From assembly GCA_017937285.1 (NCBI GenBank), contig JAGBDU010000010.1, positions 1 to 64,000 of the forward strand: a stretch of DNA of 64,000 nucleotides, read 5' to 3'. The DNA is from Clostridia bacterium. Its GTDB lineage: Bacteria > Bacillota > Clostridia > TANB77 > CAG-508. The notes under the pieces are model-generated. The model searched no databases, had not been told where the DNA came from, and saw only the letters and a program-made list of their open reading frames with translations. This document shows, piece by piece, positions 40,544 to 50,169 of the stretch (its first letter is position 1; each line of letters begins with the position of its first letter). A program made the position numbers and the translations under genes.

Positions 40544-42343
40544 ATGGATTCAAATGAAAACAAAAAAGATAAAAAGAATAATAAAAAATTTTTAATAGTT
40601 TTGATAGTAATTTTAGCAATAGCAGGAATTATATATGGCGTAATGCAATATATGGATTATAGCAAGAAAAAAGAGGAGAAAACTTTAGCATACACAGAAT
40701 TAATTAATAAAATTAAAGATGATACTGTAGAAAAGGTAGAAATGAAAACTAATAGTACTACAGTTAAAGTAAAAATTAAAGATGAAGAAGAAAAAGAAGT
40801 TATAGTGCCTGAAAAAGAAGCTTTTATAGAGTTTATACAAGAGCAAGTAAAAGATGGAAAACATATTGAATTAATTCAAAAAGAAGAAAATGTATTTTTA
40901 AGCATAGGTGGAAAGTTATTTACATTTTTACCTACAATAATGCTTATAATATTATTGATTTTTATTATGCAAATGCAAGGTCTAGGTGAAAAAGGAAAAG
41001 TATATGATGCAACAACTCAAAAAACAAGAACTACATTTAAAGATATAGCAGGATTAGATGAAGAAAAACAAGAAATGATTGAAATAGTAGATTTTTTAAA
41101 AAAGCCTAAAAAGTTTCAAGAAATGGGAGCAAAAATACCAAGAGGTGTTTTATTATGTGGTAATCCAGGAACTGGTAAAACATTAATTGCAAAAGCAATA
41201 GCAGGAGAAGCAAATGTACCATTTATTTCAATGAGTGGATCTGAGTTTATAGAAATGTTTGCTGGGCTTGGAGCTTCTAGAGTAAGAAAACTATTTGAAA
41301 AAGCTAGAAAAATAGCTCCTTGTATAGTGTTTATAGATGAAATTGATGCAATTGGTTCAAGAAGATCAACATCAAATGGGGCAGAAAGCGAAAATAATCA
41401 AACACTTAATCAATTATTAGTAGAAATGGATGGTTTTGATACCGAAGAAGCTATTATAGTATTAGCTGCAACAAATAGACCAGAAATGTTAGATAAAGCT
41501 TTATTAAGACCAGGTAGATTTGATAGACAAATTACAATAGGATTACCAGATTTAAATGGTAGAGAAGAAATATTAAAAATACATGCAGAAGGCAAAAAAT
41601 TAAATGAATCTGTTAATTTAAGAAGCATAGCAGAAGATACAGCTGGATTTACAGGAGCTGAACTTGCAAATATTTTAAATGAGGCAGCAATTATTGCAAC
41701 TATAAATGGCAAAAATGCAATTGATAATGATGATATAGAAAGTGCAGTAAAAAAAGTTACAGTTGGTTTAGAAAAACATAGTAGAGTTGTATCTGATAAA
41801 GATAAAAAACTAACAGCATTCCATGAAGCTGGACATGCAATAGTAAGTAGATATTTAGAAACTCAAAAAGATGTAAAAGAAGTATCAATAATACCAAGAG
41901 GTGTTGCTGGTGGTTATACAATGTATAAAACAAATGAAGATAAATTTTATATATCTAAACAAGAAATGCAAGAAAAACTAATAGCTCTTTTAGGTGGTAG
42001 AGCAGCAGAAAAAATTGCTTTAGATGACATCTCAACAGGAGCAAGTAATGATATAGAAGTTGCAACAAAAATAGCTACAGATATGGTAACTATATACGGA
42101 ATGAGTGATATAGTAGGACCAATATCGATAAATATTGAAAAAGATCCATATCAAATGGAACTATTAGGTGATAAATTTGAAGATGCAATAGGTGCAGAAA
42201 TAAAACTATTAATAGATAATGCATATTATCAAGCTAAAAAGATAATATCAGAGCATATGGACAAATTAAATTTAGTTGCTAATACTTTAATGAAAAAGGA
42301 AGTTATTTCTGAAAAAGAATTTGAAAGTTTTTTTGAAGAATAA
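40544..42343 (+). CDS. ftsH: FtsH-family membrane AAA+ metalloprotease
   Basis: Degrades membrane and unstable cytosolic proteins. The 599-residue protein has two N-terminal membrane spans (about residues 13-33 and 119-139), Walker A GNPGTGKT, Walker B CIVFIDEIDAIG, the second region of homology (ATNRPEMLDKALLRPGRFDR) and the zinc site HEAGH. The pore loop reads MFAGLGAS where most FtsH have MFVGVGAS; the key Phe is kept. ATG 40544 is chosen over 40526, inside the ribosome binding region. Confidence 0.93.
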   Translation: MDSNENKKDKKNNKKFLIVLIVILAIAGIIYGVMQYMDYSKKKEEKTLAYTELINKIKDDTVEKVEMKTNSTTVKVKIKDEEEKEVIVPEKEAFIEFIQEQVKDGKHIELIQKEENVFLSIGGKLFTFLPTIMLIILLIFIMQMQGLGEKGKVYDATTQKTRTTFKDIAGLDEEKQEMIEIVDFLKKPKKFQEMGAKIPRGVLLCGNPGTGKTLIAKAIAGEANVPFISMSGSEFIEMFAGLGASRVRKLFEKARKIAPCIVFIDEIDAIGSRRSTSNGAESENNQTLNQLLVEMDGFDTEEAIIVLAATNRPEMLDKALLRPGRFDRQITIGLPDLNGREEILKIHAEGKKLNESVNLRSIAEDTAGFTGAELANILNEAAIIATINGKNAIDNDDIESAVKKVTVGLEKHSRVVSDKDKKLTAFHEAGHAIVSRYLETQKDVKEVSIIPRGVAGGYTMYKTNEDKFYISKQEMQEKLIALLGGRAAEKIALDDISTGASNDIEVATKIATDMVTIYGMSDIVGPISINIEKDPYQMELLGDKFEDAIGAEIKLLIDNAYYQAKKIISEHMDKLNLVANTLMKKEVISEKEFESFFEE

Positions 42344-42348
42344 GTAAA

Positions 42349-42410
42349 ATGAGAATGTTTTTGGAGTGAATTGCATAAAGGTTACTCCAAAAATTGTTCT
42401 CATTTTTTTA
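42349..42410 (+). terminator. Rho-independent terminator of ftsH
   Basis: ATGAGAA and TTCTCAT close an outer stem, TGGAGT/ACTCCA an inner one, followed by TTTTTT. The T-run merges with TTTTAGAGTAGTGG, a piece of the GTTACAATTCAC-family repeat. Confidence 0.75.
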
Positions 42411-42538
42411 GAGTAGTGGAAAATGACTGTGTAATAGTAACCTATCTTTTAAAAATAATCTATAATTTTGTGAAAAAATGTTGTATAAAGAAATAAAAAG
42501 ATGTAAAATAATATTTGTAAATAAAAGAGGTGTATAAA

Positions 42539-44026
42539 ATGATAGAAATAGAGGAAGCAAATAAAGAAGAGCAAAATATAAAATGCAAACATCAAAAAAT
42601 AAGTAAAAGCCATAAAAGGCCAATTATAATAACTGCAATAATATTATTTTCTTTAGTAATAATATCTATATTAATTTTGTATTTTGCAGGAATACCAATA
42701 ATAAAATACAAGGGCGAAAACACAGAAACTATAGAATATGGCGAAATATATATAGATAAAGGAATAAATGTATATACAAAATTTAAAAATATAAGTAATA
42801 AAGTAATCGTAGAGAGCAATGTAAATACTTCTAAAGTAGGAAATTATAACATAACATATAAAGTTCCATATTTTAATGACTATAAAATATATACAAGAAC
42901 TGTTAACGTTGTTGATACAAAAGCTCCATCAATTAACCTAACAGGAGATACACAATATAATTTAGCATATGGAACAGAATATCAAGAGCCAGGATATACA
43001 GCTACAGATGATTATGATGGAGATATTACAGATAAAGTAGTAGTTACACAAGTTGATGTAGATAAAAATAATTTTGAAAAGCACTATACAGTAAGTGATT
43101 CATCAGGAAATAGTTTTGAAAATATAAGATATATAAAAATAACAGATGATGTTGCACCAAAAATAACATTAAATGGTGATTCTGTAATTAGTATATTAAC
43201 AGGGTCTACATATAATGAACAAGGAGCAACAGCCATAGATAATAAAGATGGAGATTTAACAAAAAATATACAAATTTCTGGCAATGTAGATACTTCAAAA
43301 AATGGAACATATCTAATTACGTATTCAGTAAGTGATTCTAATGGAAATAAAACTGCAGTGCAAAGAAAAGTTATTGTAGATAAAACACAATCAACAGGAA
43401 TAATTTATTTAACTTTTGATGATGGTCCAAGTAATACTATAACACCAAAAATATTAGATATATTAAAGGAGAAAGGCGTTAATGCAACATTCTTTATAAT
43501 TAATTATAATGATAGTACAGAGCAGATTGTAAAAAGAGCGGTAAATGAAGGAAATGTAATAGGTATTCATGGATATTCTCATGATTATTCAAAAATATAT
43601 ACATCTGTTGATGCATGCTATGATAATATAATAAAACTACAACAAAAAATATATAATTCAACAGGAATAACAACAAAAGTATTAAGATTTCCAGGAGGTA
43701 GTTCAAACACAGTAAGTAAAAAATATTGTAAAGGTGTAATGACAGGAATTTCGCAAAAAGTTTTAAAAGAAGGATTTAAATATTATGACTGGAATGTAAT
43801 GTCTGGTGATTCAGGAGATGTAAAAACGAAAGAAGCTGTATATAATAATGTTACAAAAGGCATTAAACCAGGAAGAAACAATATAGTATTAATGCACGAT
43901 TTTAGCGGAAATAATAAGACTTTAGAGGCATTACCAGGTATAATCGACTATGGATTATCAAATGGATATAGGTTTGATGTAATAACAACAGATACCGAAA
44001 TGGTAACTCAAAAAATTCAAAATTAA
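42539..44026 (+). CDS. Membrane-anchored polysaccharide deacetylase with DUF5011-type domains
   Basis: This 495-residue protein has one membrane span (about residues 32-52), three Ig-like DUF5011-type domains marked by TYKVPYFNDY, TDDYDGDITDKV and IDNKDGDLTKNI, and a C-terminal NodB deacetylase (about 290-490) with LTFDDGPSNT, IGIHGYSHDYS and RFPGGSSN. It probably deacetylates peptidoglycan or a wall polysaccharide outside the cell. ATG 42539 lies 7 bases after GAGGTG. Confidence 0.92.
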   Translation: MIEIEEANKEEQNIKCKHQKISKSHKRPIIITAIILFSLVIISILILYFAGIPIIKYKGENTETIEYGEIYIDKGINVYTKFKNISNKVIVESNVNTSKVGNYNITYKVPYFNDYKIYTRTVNVVDTKAPSINLTGDTQYNLAYGTEYQEPGYTATDDYDGDITDKVVVTQVDVDKNNFEKHYTVSDSSGNSFENIRYIKITDDVAPKITLNGDSVISILTGSTYNEQGATAIDNKDGDLTKNIQISGNVDTSKNGTYLITYSVSDSNGNKTAVQRKVIVDKTQSTGIIYLTFDDGPSNTITPKILDILKEKGVNATFFIINYNDSTEQIVKRAVNEGNVIGIHGYSHDYSKIYTSVDACYDNIIKLQQKIYNSTGITTKVLRFPGGSSNTVSKKYCKGVMTGISQKVLKEGFKYYDWNVMSGDSGDVKTKEAVYNNVTKGIKPGRNNIVLMHDFSGNNKTLEALPGIIDYGLSNGYRFDVITTDTEMVTQKIQN

Positions 44027-44035
44027 ATCGAAAAA

Positions 44036-44079
44036 AAGAGAAAGGAAAAACTAAAAATGTCCTTTCTCGTATTTTTTTG
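44036..44079 (+). terminator. Rho-independent terminator
   Basis: GAGAAAGGA pairs with TCCTTTCTC, then GTATTTTTTT. Confidence 0.85.
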
Positions 44080-44197
44080 TCAAAAAATAATCCACAAAAA
44101 TCATAAAAATCTCTTTATTTTTGGGGATTTTTGAGGTATAATTAGAGTATAAAGGTTAAATTAAGGACTGCAAAATAATGGGGGTGATTCTATAAAT

Positions 44198-44653
44198 ATG
44201 GAAAATAATATTGTTAAGGAAAATTATTTAGAAGTTCTACCTAATCAAGAGATACTAAAAAAAGAAGAATTAAATATATTACCAACTATTATACCTGACA
44301 ACAATTTGTTATTACCTGTTATTATACAAAAAAAAGAATTGGCTCTTATAGAAATAAAAAAGGAACTTAATAATCTAAAAAAACATAAAACTGTAATTAA
44401 AATATTAAATGTTGCTAAAGTATTAGTAAAAGCGGTAGCCAAATTTATAAGATTTTGTTTTATCGCTAGCGCAAGTTTAATTGGATTTTTAGGAGTATCT
44501 GCGCTAATAGTAATGTCAACAGCAATAATAACAAAAAATATTGTAAATTCATATTATGGAACTACACCACAAAAAGATACTACATATTCAATTTTTAAAA
44601 TGAAAGATGATTCTAGTGAAGGTATAATTAAAGATAATCTTAAAAGCGAATAA
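44198..44653 (+). CDS. Small membrane protein of unknown function
   Basis: I do not recognise this 151-residue protein. It has an N-terminal soluble part with a Lys/Glu helix (about 45-65), a basic stretch and one long hydrophobic segment (FCFIASASLIGFLGVSALIV, about 87-112), then a short polar tail. It is probably a single-span protein with a cytoplasmic N-terminus. GGGGGTGAT precedes the ATG. Confidence 0.5.
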   Translation: MENNIVKENYLEVLPNQEILKKEELNILPTIIPDNNLLLPVIIQKKELALIEIKKELNNLKKHKTVIKILNVAKVLVKAVAKFIRFCFIASASLIGFLGVSALIVMSTAIITKNIVNSYYGTTPQKDTTYSIFKMKDDSSEGIIKDNLKSE

Positions 44654-44777
44654 TATATAATTCTAGTATTAAGTAAAGGTATTTAAATATACGCAAAAAA
44701 TATATATTGAAGTTATTTTATAATAGACGATATTAAACCAAACAGAATAATTAATTCTAAAACCAAGGAGGATATAA

Positions 44778-45224
44778 ATGAAAATAGTAGTACAAAGAGT
44801 AAAACATGCACAAGTAAATATAGATAATAATACTGTTGGTAAAATCAATAAAGGGTTACTATTATTTATAGGAATAGGAATTAATGATAATGAATCTATA
44901 GCAGATAAATTGGTAAAAAAGGTATGTAATTTAAGAATTTTCGAAGATGAAAATCAAAAAATGAACAAGTCTATCAAAGATATTGATGGAGAGCTATTAG
45001 TAGTATCACAATTTACTTTGTATGCAGATTGTAAAAATGGGAACAGACCAAGTTTTACAAATGCATGTGAACCTAAAAAAGCAAATAAGATATACGATTA
45101 CTTTAAAAGTAAATGTATGGAAGAAGTAAAAATTGTAGAATCTGGAGTTTTTGGTGCAGATATGAAAATAGAGCTACTTAACGATGGACCTGTAACTATA
45201 ATATTAGAAGAAGAGCAAAACTAA
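44778..45224 (+). CDS. dtd: D-aminoacyl-tRNA deacylase
   Basis: Dtd removes D-amino acids (and glycine from tRNA-Ala), protecting translation quality. The 148-residue protein begins MKIVVQRVKHAQVNID and carries the active-site SQFTLYADCKNGNRPSF and the NDGPVTIILE end; family length is about 145-150. Ribosome binding site AAGGAGG. It stands just before cca, so two tRNA quality genes are adjacent. Confidence 0.95.
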   Translation: MKIVVQRVKHAQVNIDNNTVGKINKGLLLFIGIGINDNESIADKLVKKVCNLRIFEDENQKMNKSIKDIDGELLVVSQFTLYADCKNGNRPSFTNACEPKKANKIYDYFKSKCMEEVKIVESGVFGADMKIELLNDGPVTIILEEEQN

Positions 45225-45235
45225 GCTCTTCTTCT
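45206..45235 (+). terminator. Terminator-like hairpin across the dtd stop codon
   Basis: AGAAGAAGAGC pairs perfectly with GCTCTTCTTCT (11 bp). No T-run follows. Just downstream, 45236-45272 contains CACTACTCTAAAAAAGTGG and GTGAATTATAA, a degraded GTTACAATTCAC-family repeat. Confidence 0.5.
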
Positions 45236-45296
45236 TACACTACTCTAAAAAAGTGGTTGTGAATTATAATGAAGAAGAAACTGAATGGAGGAAAAA

Positions 45297-46532
45297 ATGG
45301 AAGATATAATAGAAATAGCCAAAAAAATAGCAGATAATAAAGGAAGGCTATATCTAGTAGGAGGAGCAGTTAGAGATAAATTAAACAATATACAATATCA
45401 TGATGAAGATTATTGTATTACTGGATTATCAGATAACAAATTTGAAGAGCTATTTCCAGAAGCATACAAAAGGGGCAAATCATTTTCAGTATATGATATA
45501 GATGGAAAAGAATTTGCATTAGCGAGAACTGAAGAAAAAATAGGAAATGGTCATACTAATTTTAGAATTATAACAAATGAAAATATAACAATCGAAGAAG
45601 ATTTAAAAAGAAGGGATATTACAATTAATTCTATTGCTCAGGATGTTTTAACAAATGAGATAATCGATCCTTTTAATGGTGTAGAAGATTTTAAAAATAA
45701 AATAATAAGAGCAACATCTCAAAGTTTTAAAGAAGATCCATTACGAGTATATAGAGCTGCAAGATTTGCAAGCAAATTTAACTTTTCAGTAGATTCTAAT
45801 ACAATAAGATTGATGAACAGTCTTAAATCTGAATTAAAGTATTTATCTGTAGAAAGAGTATTCGAAGAATTTAGAAAAGCAATAAATACAGATTATCCTC
45901 ATGTTTTTTTTGAAGTATTAAAACAAGCTAACTTATTAGATATTCATTTTATAGAGCTATATAAATTAATAGGAGCAATTCAACCAGAACAATATCACCC
46001 AGAAGGAGATAGTTATAATCATACAATTTTAGCATTAAAAATGGCAGCATCAATTACAAAAGACGAAAAAATAAGATTTTCTGCTTTAGTACATGACCTA
46101 GGAAAAGGACTTACTCCTCCAAACGAATATCCACATCATATAAATCATGATGTAAAAGGAGTAAAACAAGTACAGAATTTTGGAAATAGATTAAAGATGC
46201 CAAGCTCTTGGATTAAATGTGGGGTAGTAGCGGCTAAAGAACATATGAAGGGTGGAATTTTTTATAAAATGACTCCAAAAAAACAAGTTGATTTTATAGA
46301 GCGAATAGATAAAACAATACTAGGTTTAGAGGGGCTAGAAATTGTTGTAGAGTCAGACAGAAATTGTAGGGGAACAAAAATAGAAAAAATGAGGTTTGCA
46401 GAATTAGGTAAAAAGATAATAAATAATATTAATGGAAATGATATTATGAAAAAATATAATTTATCTCCAGGAATAAAATTAAAGGAGAAGATACATGAAG
46501 AAAGAGTTAAATATTTGAAGAATTTAAAATAG
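45297..46532 (+). CDS. cca: CCA tRNA nucleotidyltransferase
   Basis: Adds or repairs the CCA end of tRNAs (or, in some family members, poly(A) tails). The 411-residue class II enzyme has LVGGAVRDKL, the metal-binding DEDY, RRDITINSIAQD and the RAARFASKFNF helix, followed by an HD domain (SALVHDLGKGLTPP) that may act as a phosphatase or 2'3'-phosphodiesterase. ATG 45297 lies 6 bases after GGAGG; ATG 45285 overlaps it. Confidence 0.9.
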   Translation: MEDIIEIAKKIADNKGRLYLVGGAVRDKLNNIQYHDEDYCITGLSDNKFEELFPEAYKRGKSFSVYDIDGKEFALARTEEKIGNGHTNFRIITNENITIEEDLKRRDITINSIAQDVLTNEIIDPFNGVEDFKNKIIRATSQSFKEDPLRVYRAARFASKFNFSVDSNTIRLMNSLKSELKYLSVERVFEEFRKAINTDYPHVFFEVLKQANLLDIHFIELYKLIGAIQPEQYHPEGDSYNHTILALKMAASITKDEKIRFSALVHDLGKGLTPPNEYPHHINHDVKGVKQVQNFGNRLKMPSSWIKCGVVAAKEHMKGGIFYKMTPKKQVDFIERIDKTILGLEGLEIVVESDRNCRGTKIEKMRFAELGKKIINNINGNDIMKKYNLSPGIKLKEKIHEERVKYLKNLK

Positions 46533-46557
46533 GAATATAATATAAAAGGGGAAGTAA

Positions 46558-46628
46558 AGAACTACCTTAGAAAAATAAGATTTGGGTTATAGCTCTAACT
46601 CGAGTCTTATTTTTCTAGGGTAGTTTTT
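46558..46628. terminator. Bidirectional terminator between cca and ppaC
   Basis: AACTACCTTAGAAAAATAAGA pairs with TCTTATTTTTCTAGGGTAGTT with few mismatches, and A- and T-runs lie on both sides. It separates converging genes. Confidence 0.75.
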
Positions 46629-46674
46629 ACAGTTCTTTTATAATGAACTTTTTTACATCCCTTTTAGTTTATGA

Positions 46675-47604
46675 TTAATCTAAATTTTCTAATATTTTTG
46701 GTAACATTTGTTTTTTTCTAGAAACAACATTTTCAAGCATTGCTGTGTTATCATCTAATGTAACACCATAAGCTTTTTCAACTATTCCAGAATCGTTTCC
46801 AAGTGAAATAATTTTAGAATTTGAATTTAAAATATCTGTTGCAGCAAAAACATATAAATCTAAGTTATCTTTTTTTATTTCATCATTTATAGCTGCTTCA
46901 AAATATACTTTGTTTTTGAATACGCTATCTATATCAGCTGTATTAATTTGTGCTATTTTAAATTTCTTTCCACCTTTTTCAAATAATTTACTATCAATAT
47001 TTATTACTTGTTCAGGAGTATAATCACTTAAATCTGTACCAGCTTTTAATAAATCTGTTCCATAAGTGTTAATATCAACTTCTGCTATTTTTGATAATTT
47101 TTCAGCGATAGTTTTATCGTCTGGTGTACATGTTGGAGATTTAAATAATAATGTATCTGATATAATTGCACTAAGCATCATTGTTGCGATATTTTTTGTA
47201 ATGGGAATATCATATTCTTTATACATTTTATATAATACAGTAGATGTACATCCAACTGGTTCAGTTCTGTAGTATAATTGATAAGGTGCAACGAAATTCA
47301 TTGTGTGGTGATCAACAACTTTCTTTATAATAGCATTTGATAAGTTATTGGCACTTTGTGTAGATTCATTATGATCTACTAGGATAACGTTTTGACCATC
47401 TTCTACATCTGATATTAATTCTGGAGTTTCTATCCCTAAATATTTAAAAACGTATTCTGTTTCTTTATTTATATTTCCAAGACGAACTGCCTTAGCTTGA
47501 TTTCCTAATTGATTTTCTAAATTTGCCATTACCATTGATGACATTATAGAATCTGTATCTGGATTTTTGTGTCCAAAAATAAGTGTTTGATTTATACTCA
47601 TTTG
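46675..47604 (-). CDS. ppaC: Manganese-dependent inorganic pyrophosphatase (family II)
   Basis: Hydrolyses pyrophosphate from biosynthesis. The 309-residue DHH protein has GHKNPDTDSI, VDHNESTQS, VVDHHTMNF and a C-terminal DHHA2 domain ending in SRKKQMLPKILENL. No CBS insert is present. The start was placed at 47604 (MSINQTLIFGHKNPD) after GAGGAGG; an upstream in-frame extension is not conserved-looking. Confidence 0.95.
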   Translation of the reverse strand, partial: QMSINQTLIFGHKNPDTDSIMSSMVMANLENQLGNQAKAVRLGNINKETEYVFKYLGIETPELISDVEDGQNVILVDHNESTQSANNLSNAIIKKVVDHHTMNFVAPYQLYYRTEPVGCTSTVLYKMYKEYDIPITKNIATMMLSAIISDTLLFKSPTCTPDDKTIAEKLSKIAEVDINTYGTDLLKAGTDLSDYTPEQVINIDSKLFEKGGKKFKIAQINTADIDSVFKNKVYFEAAINDEIKKDNLDLYVFAATDILNSNSKIISLGNDSGIVEKAYGVTLDDNTAMLENVVSRKKQMLPKILENLD

Positions 47605-47635
47605 TATTCCTCCTCTATTTATAATAACAAGTTTT

Positions 47636-47664
47636 ATTATACAATATTTTGGGAAAAATGTCAA
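47636..47664 (-). promoter_or_regulatory. ppaC promoter
   Basis: On the minus strand, TTGACA (47659-47664), a 17-bp spacer and TATAAT (47636-47641): a full consensus promoter. Confidence 0.88.
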
Positions 47665-47760
47665 CAATTTACATAATATATTATTGCCGATGCTACGGAG
47701 ATTATTGACACAAACTCCAATTTGGGTCAATAATCACTATTCTTATTAAATTTTATGACA

Positions 47761-47784
47761 ATTTTATTTTTTTGCTCCGTCCCC
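47761..47784 (-). repeat. Single degenerate GGGGACGGGGC unit
   Basis: Minus-strand variant GGGGACGGAGCAAAAAAATAAAA. Just upstream, 47701-47733 holds a hairpin around ATTATTGAC/GTCAATAAT. Confidence 0.7.
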
Positions 47785-47839
47785 AATGTATAAAGGAATT
47801 TTTATAAGAAAAAATAATATATTAATAGAGGGGAATTTT

Positions 47840-48763
47840 ATGAGAATATATATAGATGGTCATTGTGATACATTAACAAATACTTTTGATGAGAAAAATA
47901 AAATCAGCAATACGAAGTATTGTTTTAATACAATTGATGCCAAAAAAATAACTCCGGTAATTCAAATGGCAGCTACTTTTATTAATCCAAAATATCAAGA
48001 TGGATTTAAAAGAGCAAATGATGTAATAGATTATTATCTAAAAAATAGAGCAGATACAGTAATTATAAAATTTAAAAAAGATATCAAATCAGTAATAAAA
48101 AATAATAAAATCGGAATATTATTAACAATAGAAAATGGAAGAGCTATAGATAAAGACTTAAATAACATTGATATTTTATATGAAAAAGGAATAAGAGCGA
48201 TGTCTATAAATTGGAATGAAGATAACTTATTAGGTTCTGGAGCATTAACTACAAGTAATCTGGGGCTTACTAATTTTGGAAAAAGTTACTTGAAAAAACT
48301 AGAAGAAAAATCTATAATTATAGACATATCACATTCGTCAGAGCAAACATTTTGGGATGCAATTAATTGTACAACTAAAACAATTGTCGCAACACATTCA
48401 TGTTGTTATAATTTATGCAATCATCCAAGAAATTTAAAAGATAATCAAATAAAAGAAATATCCAAAAGAAATGGAATAATAGGAATCTGCTTTTGCAGTC
48501 CATTTCTAAAGGAATATGGAAGAGCAAATGTAACAGATATAATAAATCACATAGCATACATTATAAATTTAGTTGGAGATGATTATGTAGGACTTGGAAC
48601 TGATTTTGATGGAGTGTTAAGAGAAGATACTTTATCAGATATAAAAGGAATACGTGATATTGATATTCTAATAAATGCACTACAAAATTATGGATATAAA
48701 GAATCAACAATAAATAAAATTATGGGAGAAAATTGGCTTAGAGTGATAAATAATGCAATTTAA
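47840..48763 (+). CDS. Membrane dipeptidase-like peptidase, M19 family
   Basis: M19 peptidases are zinc enzymes that cleave dipeptides, sometimes with D-residues. The 307-residue protein begins IYIDGHCDTLTN (zinc-binding HxD), has the bridging Glu in LTIENGRAI, IIDISHSSEQTFWD and ATHSCCYNLCNHPRN, and VGLGTDFDG near the end. There is no signal peptide, so it acts in the cytoplasm. ATG 47840 follows GAGGGGAA; the open frame upstream runs into repeat sequence. Confidence 0.9.
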   Translation: MRIYIDGHCDTLTNTFDEKNKISNTKYCFNTIDAKKITPVIQMAATFINPKYQDGFKRANDVIDYYLKNRADTVIIKFKKDIKSVIKNNKIGILLTIENGRAIDKDLNNIDILYEKGIRAMSINWNEDNLLGSGALTTSNLGLTNFGKSYLKKLEEKSIIIDISHSSEQTFWDAINCTTKTIVATHSCCYNLCNHPRNLKDNQIKEISKRNGIIGICFCSPFLKEYGRANVTDIINHIAYIINLVGDDYVGLGTDFDGVLREDTLSDIKGIRDIDILINALQNYGYKESTINKIMGENWLRVINNAI

Positions 48764-48872
48764 TAATATGTTTCTAGAAGTTAAAAGTAAATGTTTTTTT
48801 ATAAATATTTGCTTTTAATTTATTATTTTAGAAATATAAAAAATAAGTTGTTTGATAACAGTTAATATTAAT

Positions 48873-48904
48873 AAAAACCAGAAGTTGGAAAACTTCTGGT
48901 TTTT
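48873..48904. terminator. Bidirectional terminator between the peptidase gene and rpsI
   Basis: AAAAACCAGAAGTT and AACTTCTGGTTTTT form a perfect stem around GGAA, with A and T tracts on either side for both strands. Confidence 0.9.
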
Positions 48905-48918
48905 GTAATAAATATTGA

Positions 48919-49320
48919 TTATCTCTTTGAAAATTGTGGAGCTTTTCTTGCTTTTTTAAGACCGTATTTTTTTCTTTCTTTCATACGAGAATCTCTTGTT
49001 AAGAATCCGTTTGATTTTAAAGTTGGTCTGTATTCATCAGCATTTACTTCTAATAAAGCTCTTGAAATACCATGACGGATAGCTCCAGCTTGTCCTGTGA
49101 AACCTCCACCTTTTACTGTACATATAACATCATATTTTGAAGCTGTTTCTGTAACTGTTAATGGTTGTTTTACTATATATTTTAAAGTGTCAGCTCCGAA
49201 ATATTCGTTTAAATCTCTACCATTAACTGTAATAGTCCCATTTCCTTCTACTAATCTAACTCTAGCTATTGATTTTTTTCTTCTACCTGTACCATAGAAT
49301 ACTGTTTTTGTATCAGCCAT
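48919..49320 (-). CDS. rpsI: 30S ribosomal protein S9
   Basis: The 133-residue protein has [16 protein letters not shown] at the start, [20 protein letters not shown] in the middle and the C-terminal tail [12 protein letters not shown] that reaches the P-site tRNA. It is downstream of rplM by 25 bp, the usual rplM-rpsI pair. Confidence 0.98.
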   Translation of the reverse strand: MADTKTVFYGTGRRKKSIARVRLVEGNGTITVNGRDLNEYFGADTLKYIVKQPLTVTETASKYDVICTVKGGGFTGQAGAIRHGISRALLEVNADEYRPTLKSNGFLTRDSRMKERKKYGLKKARKAPQFSKR

Positions 49321-49345
49321 TTTTATTTTCCTCCCTTAATATTAA

Positions 49346-49780
49346 TTAGAAATTCCATACTTCTGGTTTTTGAGCCATATTTTCATGTTCGCTACCAGCA
49401 TAAATTCTTACTTTTTTTAACATTTGTCTTCCTAAACTATTTTTTGGAAGCATTCCTTTTATTGCTAGCATCATCATTTTTTCTGGAGATTTAGCTAACA
49501 TTTCTCTAGCTGTTGTTTCTTTCATTCCACCAATGTATCCTGAATGATGTCTGTAAATTTTTTGGTCTAATTTGTGACCTGTTAAAACGATATCTTTACA
49601 ATTTAATATGATAACATGATCACCGTTATCAATATTTGGTGTGTAAGTTGGTTTGTGTTTTCCTCTTAATAATTTAGCTGCTTCTGTAGCAACTCTACCT
49701 AATGGTTTATTGGCAGCGTCAATTATATACCATTTGCTTTCAATTTCACTTTTCTTTAAACTATATGTAGTATTATTCAT
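49346..49780 (-). CDS. rplM: 50S ribosomal protein L13
   Basis: The 144-residue protein includes [40 protein letters not shown] and [20 protein letters not shown], standard L13 signatures. It leads the rplM-rpsI operon, with a GGAGGGT ribosome binding site and an approximately 110-nt leader after a good promoter. Confidence 0.98.
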   Translation of the reverse strand: MNNTTYSLKKSEIESKWYIIDAANKPLGRVATEAAKLLRGKHKPTYTPNIDNGDHVIILNCKDIVLTGHKLDQKIYRHHSGYIGGMKETTAREMLAKSPEKMMMLAIKGMLPKNSLGRQMLKKVRIYAGSEHENMAQKPEVWNF

Positions 49781-49925
49781 GGTAAAAAATACCCTCCATT
49801 CATTAAAATATTTATAATTTATTTATATGAAACTTAAAATTAAACCACCGGGGAGAAGTTTGACCCTAAGTCATATTCAAATTTTATTGCTTCACTATTT
49901 TATTACAGATATTGGGAAAAGTCAA
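49781..49925 (-). promoter_or_regulatory. rplM promoter and leader
   Basis: Minus strand TTGACT (49920-49925), 17-bp spacer, TAAAAT (49897-49902). The leader contains GACTTAGGGTCAAACTTCTC and CCCCGGTGG, which can fold and may be an L13-type autoregulatory leader; this was not matched to a model. Confidence 0.6.
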
Positions 49926-49965
49926 GTGATAATTGGATTTTTTTTGGAATTGCTTATTCTTTGCA

Positions 49966-50030
49966 GTTACTATTCACAGTTATTTTTTAGAGCAGTGTAA
50001 AAGGACTTATTTTTAGCTGTGAATAGTAAT
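49966..50030. repeat. 65-bp GTTACTATTCACAG mini-element
   Basis: Ends GTTACTATTCACAG and CTGTGAATAGTAAT; inside TTTTTTAGAGCAGTGTAAAAGG as in copy A at 36597. The remainder of 50031-50169 shows no gene. Confidence 0.75.
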
Positions 50031-50169
50031 TCTTTATACGGAACTGTAAGCAAAGCAGTTTCAGGTACTAATGAGTGTTTTTTATAGAAAAAAACACATA
50101 AAAATCACATAAAGGTAGCAAAAAGGAAATAATTTTTATATAGAATAACAATAAATTAGGGAGGTAAAT